Shown one piece after another: positions 6,181 to 9,739 of a DNA stretch of 9,739 nt (positions are counted from its first letter, which is position 1; every line of letters begins with the position of its first letter). Under the pieces are notes generated by a model. The model was not told the DNA's origin. It did not search any database and saw nothing but the letters and a program-made list of their open reading frames with translations. Source of the DNA: an uncultured Eubacteriales bacterium (GTDB taxonomy: Bacteria > Bacillota > Clostridia > Christensenellales > Christensenellaceae). The stretch is from positions 1 through 9,739 of the forward strand of contig UQXU01000063.1 of NCBI GenBank assembly GCA_900545085.1, read 5' to 3'. Position numbers and translations under genes: made by a program.

Positions 6181-6217
6181 AATAGGCCGGTTTGTTCTAA
6201 AAAATTTAAAATCACTC

Positions 6218-6247
6218 TTGACATTGTCAGTTAGTTATGACTATAAT
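6218..6247 (+). promoter_or_regulatory. Promoter of the tetR-ABC exporter operon
   Basis: A perfect TTGACA (6218-6223) and a perfect TATAAT (6242-6247) are separated by 18 bases, one more than ideal. Transcription would start near 6254, inside the downstream palindrome. Both hexamers lie in inverted repeats, as expected for a promoter controlled by the adjacent TetR-type repressor. Confidence 0.85.
6219..6241 (+). promoter_or_regulatory. Small palindromes overlapping the -35 and spacer
   Basis: TGACA-T-TGTCA (6219-6229) is a perfect 11-bp palindrome covering most of the -35. GTCA (6226-6229) also pairs with TGAC (6238-6241) across eight bases. These are candidate half-sites for the TetR-family regulator, separate from the larger palindrome just downstream. 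Confidence 0.5.
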
Positions 6248-6279
6248 ATAACAGTGCTATGTAACGCTGTTATATTATA
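6242..6279 (+). promoter_or_regulatory. 38-bp palindromic operator candidate over the -10 and start site
   Basis: TATAATATAACAG (6242-6254) and CTGTTATATTATA (6267-6279) are perfect 13-bp inverted repeats around a 12-base centre. The left arm contains the -10 box, and the right arm ends 6 bases before the ribosome site of the regulator gene. Dimer binding here would block the promoter. In RNA most of the left arm would lie upstream of the predicted start, so a DNA operator is more likely than an RNA hairpin. Confidence 0.75.
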
Positions 6280-6296
6280 AATATGAGGTGCTAATA

Positions 6297-6932
6297 TTGG
6301 ATGAAACTACGACTCTGCAAAACATATTGGAAGCGGGAAAGACAGAATTTTTAGAGAAAGGTTTTCAAAATGCGTCGCTGCGTAAAATAGCTAAAAACGC
6401 AGGAGTTACCACCGGGGCTTTTTACGGATATTTTTCGAGCAAAGAGGCTTTGTTTGCCGCTCTGGTTGAAAAGCATGCTTCTGCCGTGCTCGGAAGGTTT
6501 ATGTCTGCTCAGGATGAATTTAAAGAACTGCCGGAGGAAGAACAACCTGAAAATTTGGGAGCGGCTTCCGGAGATTGTATAGAATGGACTGTAGATTATA
6601 TTTACAAAAATTTTGAAGCTTTTAAGTTAATTATATGCTGCTCGGAAGGCACGGCGTATGCTGACTTTATACATACTATGGTAGAAGTGGAGGTGGAATC
6701 GACATATAAATTCATAAACGTGCTTCGCTCGCTGGGGTACAATGTCCCGGATATCGACGTGCAGTTTTGTCATATGGTGGCGAGCGGAATGCTGGGAGGT
6801 ATGTTTGAAATTGTAGTTCACGATATGCCCAAAGATAAAGCTGTAAAATATGTGGCTCAGCTGCACAGTTTTTATACCGCGGGATGGGAGAAGATGTTTG
6901 GTATGGAATGGGAAGGTAAAAATCGAAAGTGA
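6297..6932 (+). CDS. TetR/AcrR family transcriptional regulator
   Basis: A 211-residue one-component regulator. An N-terminal helix-turn-helix at about residues 7-54 reads LQNILEAGKTEFLEKGF, then LRKIAKNAGVTTGAFYGYF, the usual TetR DNA-binding unit. The helical C-terminal ligand and dimer domain holds two adjacent cysteines (LIICCSEGT) and is typical in length. The TTG at 6297-6299 is chosen because GAGGTG (6285-6290) is a ribosome site with a 6-base gap. The in-frame GTG at 6288 lies inside that site. The gene is followed after 33 bases by two ABC half-exporter genes and preceded by a palindrome over its promoter. It therefore probably represses its own operon and is relieved by a molecule the exporter moves. 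The ligand is unknown. Confidence 0.92.
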   Translation: MDETTTLQNILEAGKTEFLEKGFQNASLRKIAKNAGVTTGAFYGYFSSKEALFAALVEKHASAVLGRFMSAQDEFKELPEEEQPENLGAASGDCIEWTVDYIYKNFEAFKLIICCSEGTAYADFIHTMVEVEVESTYKFINVLRSLGYNVPDIDVQFCHMVASGMLGGMFEIVVHDMPKDKAVKYVAQLHSFYTAGWEKMFGMEWEGKNRK

Positions 6933-6965
6933 CACTATGACTATCGTTAAAGGAGTGAAAGCGAA

Positions 6966-8735
6966 TTGAAAACGGAATCTAATTTGAAAAGGCTAATGCA
7001 ATATGCGGGTTCATATCGGTATCTTACATACGCTTCGTGGGTGCTGTCTGCGTTGAGTGCACTATTGGCGCTTGTCCCTTTTCTATATCTCTGGGAGATA
7101 ATTAAAGAGGTGCTTGATGTTATGCCTGATTTCAGCAAAGCACAAAATCTAACGCATAACGGTTGGATGGCAGTTATATTTGCGGTCGCGGCCATACTTG
7201 TGTATATAGCGGGATTAATGTGCTCTCACATATCGGCGTTCAGAGTGCAGTCAAATTTGAGAAGTGAAATGATGAATCATATAGTTACGCTTCCGCTTGG
7301 ATTTGTCGAAAGCTTCGGCAGCGGAAAGCTGAGAAAGACGGTAAATGAATGCAGCGCGGCGACAGAGACCTATTTGGCACATCAGCTGCCGGATAAAGCA
7401 GGCGCAGTCGCGACGCCGATAGGTTTAATAATACTTCTTTTTGTGTTTGATTGGAAGCTGGGGATTCTTAGTCTTGTGCCCGTCGCATTAGGCTTTGCAA
7501 TTATGACGAGCATGACGGGAGCAAAAATGCGCGAAAAGATGAAGGAATACCAAGATGCTCTGGATGATATGTCTAACGAGGCTGTGGAGTATGTAAGAGG
7601 AATACCGGTAGTCAAGACCTTCGGACAGACGTTTTTTTCGTTCGAAAGGTTCAAAAATGCTATTGATAGGTACAGTAAATGGTCGATAGCGTATACTTTA
7701 GATCTTCGTAAACCTATGATGTTTTATACCACTGCGATAAACAGCGTTTTCGCATTTTTAACAGCAGGAGCGCTTTTCTTTACGTCTGCCGGAGTGACGA
7801 CAGAGTTTCTGCTTAATTTAATATTCTATATAATTATAACTCCGATAATCTCTCTTACTTTGACAAAGATAATGTTCCAAAGTGAAAACAAAATGATAGT
7901 TGACGATGCAATGAGCAGAATTGACAACGTGCTTAAAGCAAAGCCTCTGCGCCGGAACGGAGAAGCGCGTTCTCCGAAGGACAGCTCAATAGAATTAAAG
8001 AATGTTGTTTTCAGCTATGACGGAAGTAAAAATGCTTTAGATGGAATATCGTTGAAGATAAAATCAGGCAGCACGGCTGCTTTTGTAGGACCCTCGGGCG
8101 GCGGAAAGACGACTCTTGCAAATTTGATATCGCGATTTTTTGATCCTCAGGTAGGGGAGGTACTGATCGGAGGCGCAGACGTCCGCTGCATCCCCAAAGA
8201 GGAACTGATGAATACAGTTTCGTTTGTGTTTCAAAACAGCAGGTTAATCAAAGCGTCCGTACTGGACAACGTGCGTATGAGCAGGCCGGATGCGACGAGA
8301 GAGGAAGTGATGCATGCGCTGGAGAGCGCTCAGTGCATGGATATAATAGAAAAGCTTCCGGATGGAGTAGATACTGTAGTAGGGACGACAGGCGCTCGCT
8401 TTTCCGGAGGAGAGATGCAGAGGCTCGCTATAGCTCGCGTCATTCTAAAAAATGCCCCCATAGTCATTATGGATGAGGCTACAGCGTTTTCAGATCCTGA
8501 CAATGAGAATAGGGTGCAGGCTGCGTTTGCAGAGTTGGCTAAAGAAAAAACTGTGATTATGATAGCGCATAGACTTTCTACGGTAATAGACGCGGATGAG
8601 ATATTTGTTCTGCAGGAAGGCAGAATAGCGGAGCACGGCAGAGGAGCTGAGCTGATTGAGAAAGGCGGGCTTTTCAGTGAAATGTGGAATAACTATCAAA
8701 CGTCTATAAAGTGGAAAGTGGAGAAGGAGGCGTAA
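6966..8735 (+). CDS. ABC exporter half-transporter (membrane plus ATPase domains)
   Basis: A complete 589-residue half-transporter with an N-terminal six-helix exporter domain (about 20-42, 65-86, 147-161, 164-182, 253-275, 280-300) fused to an ATPase domain. Walker A is GPSGGGKTT (375-383), the Q-loop Gln423, the signature FSGGEMQR (479-486) instead of LSGGQ, Walker B IVIMDEA with catalytic Glu504, a D-loop reading FSDPDNE (508-514), and the switch His535 in AHRLST. The site on this subunit has its catalytic Glu and His. TTG at 6966 is the start, with AAAGGAG at 6949-6955 and a 10-base gap. The next gene starts 3 bases after the stop, pointing to a heterodimer. The FSGGE/DEATAF pattern recalls exporters related to the IrtAB and YbtPQ siderophore transporters, but the substrate here is unknown. 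A drug, peptide or siderophore role is possible. Confidence 0.93.
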   Translation: MKTESNLKRLMQYAGSYRYLTYASWVLSALSALLALVPFLYLWEIIKEVLDVMPDFSKAQNLTHNGWMAVIFAVAAILVYIAGLMCSHISAFRVQSNLRSEMMNHIVTLPLGFVESFGSGKLRKTVNECSAATETYLAHQLPDKAGAVATPIGLIILLFVFDWKLGILSLVPVALGFAIMTSMTGAKMREKMKEYQDALDDMSNEAVEYVRGIPVVKTFGQTFFSFERFKNAIDRYSKWSIAYTLDLRKPMMFYTTAINSVFAFLTAGALFFTSAGVTTEFLLNLIFYIIITPIISLTLTKIMFQSENKMIVDDAMSRIDNVLKAKPLRRNGEARSPKDSSIELKNVVFSYDGSKNALDGISLKIKSGSTAAFVGPSGGGKTTLANLISRFFDPQVGEVLIGGADVRCIPKEELMNTVSFVFQNSRLIKASVLDNVRMSRPDATREEVMHALESAQCMDIIEKLPDGVDTVVGTTGARFSGGEMQRLAIARVILKNAPIVIMDEATAFSDPDNENRVQAAFAELAKEKTVIMIAHRLSTVIDADEIFVLQEGRIAEHGRGAELIEKGGLFSEMWNNYQTSIKWKVEKEA

Positions 8736-8738
8736 ATT

Positions 8739-9739
8739 ATGATAACGAGACTGCAAAAAAGCTTTGCTCTGTCCGAAAAGGGAGCCAAGGATTTGATAAA
8801 GGCGTGCGTTTGCTGTGCGTTCCAAAATATTTCTTTTATGTTTCCTGTGGGATTGTTATATTTTTTGGTATGCGATCTGCTTGAAGGAGGCGCGGGCGAA
8901 AGAATCTGGTTTTATGTCATAGGCTGCGTGGTTTGCATAGCGCTTGTTATGGTAACGACGTGGTTTCAGTATAACGCATCTTTTTTGGCAACATATAAGG
9001 AAACGGGTGTAAGACGTGTCACTCTTGCCGAACGTCTACGCAAAATACCTCTTTCTTTTTTCGGAAAAAAGGATTTGGCGGATCTTACAAGTACGTTAAT
9101 GGCGGACTGCACTTATTTAGAGACGGCGTTTTCTCATTTTATACCCGAGTTAGTCGGTGCTATCATGTCTACGGTGTTGATAGCTGTAAGTTTATTTTTC
9201 TTTGATTGGAGAATGGCGATTGCCGCGTTATGGGTTTTGCCTGTGGCTTTTGCTGTTGTGGGCTTTTCTGCTAAGGCGCAGGAAAAGCTGAACGGGCGGT
9301 CTATGCAGGCGAAAATGGCTTGTGCGGACGGTATTCAAGAGTGCATAGAAAGTGTGCAAGATTTAAAATCTAATAATGCTGAGGCACAATATCTTAAAGG
9401 CTTAAATAAAAAAATTAAACAAGTTGAAAAGAGGGCTGTTATAAGCGAATTTGGAACGGCTGCTTTTGTAGTATCTGCCACGCTTATATTAAAATTGGGT
9501 ATAGCCACCGTTGCTCTAGTTGGCGGCGGACTGTTGATAAGAGGCAGCCTGAGTGTTACGGCGTTTTTTATGTTTCTTCTAGTGGCGTCCAGATTGTATG
9601 ACCCGCTGCAAGGTGCGCTTCAAAATCTCGCAGCTGTAATATCCACTCGCACAAACATAAGCAGAATGAATGAGATACTGTATCATGAAATTCAAACAGG
9701 TTCTGAAAACCTGACGAACGAGGGCTTTGACATTGTTTT
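8739..9739 (+). CDS. Second ABC half-transporter (3' end outside window)
   Basis: The first 333 residues of a second exporter half-subunit, open to the window edge. ATG 8739-8741 has a perfect AGGAGG (8725-8730) with an 8-base gap, and only 3 bases separate it from the preceding ABC gene. This means tight coupling and a probable heterodimer. The visible part is the exporter membrane domain, with hydrophobic segments at about residues 20-46, 57-75, 135-156, 158-177, 240-265 and 268-285. It has family landmarks such as RIRxxPLSFFGKKD-like RKIPLSFFGKKDLADLTSTL and DWRMAIAALWVLP. The N-terminal 70 residues carry six cysteines (23, 25, 26, 45, 63, 66). The nucleotide-binding domain must begin just beyond the edge (the last visible residues, NEGFDIV, fit the first strand), so its catalytic state is unseen. 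Confidence 0.9.
   Translation, partial: MITRLQKSFALSEKGAKDLIKACVCCAFQNISFMFPVGLLYFLVCDLLEGGAGERIWFYVIGCVVCIALVMVTTWFQYNASFLATYKETGVRRVTLAERLRKIPLSFFGKKDLADLTSTLMADCTYLETAFSHFIPELVGAIMSTVLIAVSLFFFDWRMAIAALWVLPVAFAVVGFSAKAQEKLNGRSMQAKMACADGIQECIESVQDLKSNNAEAQYLKGLNKKIKQVEKRAVISEFGTAAFVVSATLILKLGIATVALVGGGLLIRGSLSVTAFFMFLLVASRLYDPLQGALQNLAAVISTRTNISRMNEILYHEIQTGSENLTNEGFDIV

Overview
The window looks like chromosomal DNA from a low-to-moderate GC anaerobic Bacillota, most likely a member of the Clostridia. The reasons are strong AGGAGG-type ribosome sites, heavy use of ATA and AGA codons, a Bacillus-type signal peptidase I, a DUF951 protein, a DUF2798 membrane protein and an aldehyde/alcohol dehydrogenase pair. 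The assignment to Clostridia is inference. No rRNA, tRNA, CRISPR array, insertion sequence or phage gene is visible. The window contains nine protein genes. The first is cut by the left edge and the last by the right edge.

Layout. (1) Bases 3-2483, plus strand: the 3' part of an NAD(P)-dependent aldehyde dehydrogenase, a 99-base spacer with a purine-rich triplicate repeat, then a complete iron-type alcohol dehydrogenase. Together they can interconvert an acid, aldehyde and alcohol during fermentation. The substrate cannot be read from the sequence. A probably bidirectional terminator follows. (2) Bases 2584-4608, minus strand: murA (first committed step of peptidoglycan synthesis) with a good sigma-A-type promoter, then a four-helix DUF2798 membrane protein. 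Between them lies a long hairpin ending in a T-run only about 17 bases before the ribosome site of the DUF2798 gene. (3) Bases 4609-4964: a divergent intergenic region holding the murA promoter and leader palindrome, a GC-rich stretch that may be a dispersed repeat, and a likely promoter for the rightward genes. (4) Bases 4965-5739, plus strand: a two-gene unit of a small Cys-containing DUF951 protein and signal peptidase I (lepB/sipS type). (5) Bases 5822-6115: a lone stress-responsive A/B-barrel (Dabb) protein with its own terminator. (6) Bases 6218-9739: a promoter overlaid by a 38-bp palindrome, a TetR-family regulator, and two adjacent ABC half-exporters that probably form a heterodimer. 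The second half-exporter runs off the window, and its ATPase domain is not visible.

Regions 2 and 4 are cell-envelope housekeeping genes (wall precursor synthesis, protein secretion). Region 6 is a classic self-regulated efflux cassette. I see no clear new defence or mobile system. The features most worth a second look are the terminator-like leader of the DUF2798 gene, the operator architecture of the TetR/ABC cassette, and the short tandem duplications in three consecutive intergenic spacers.
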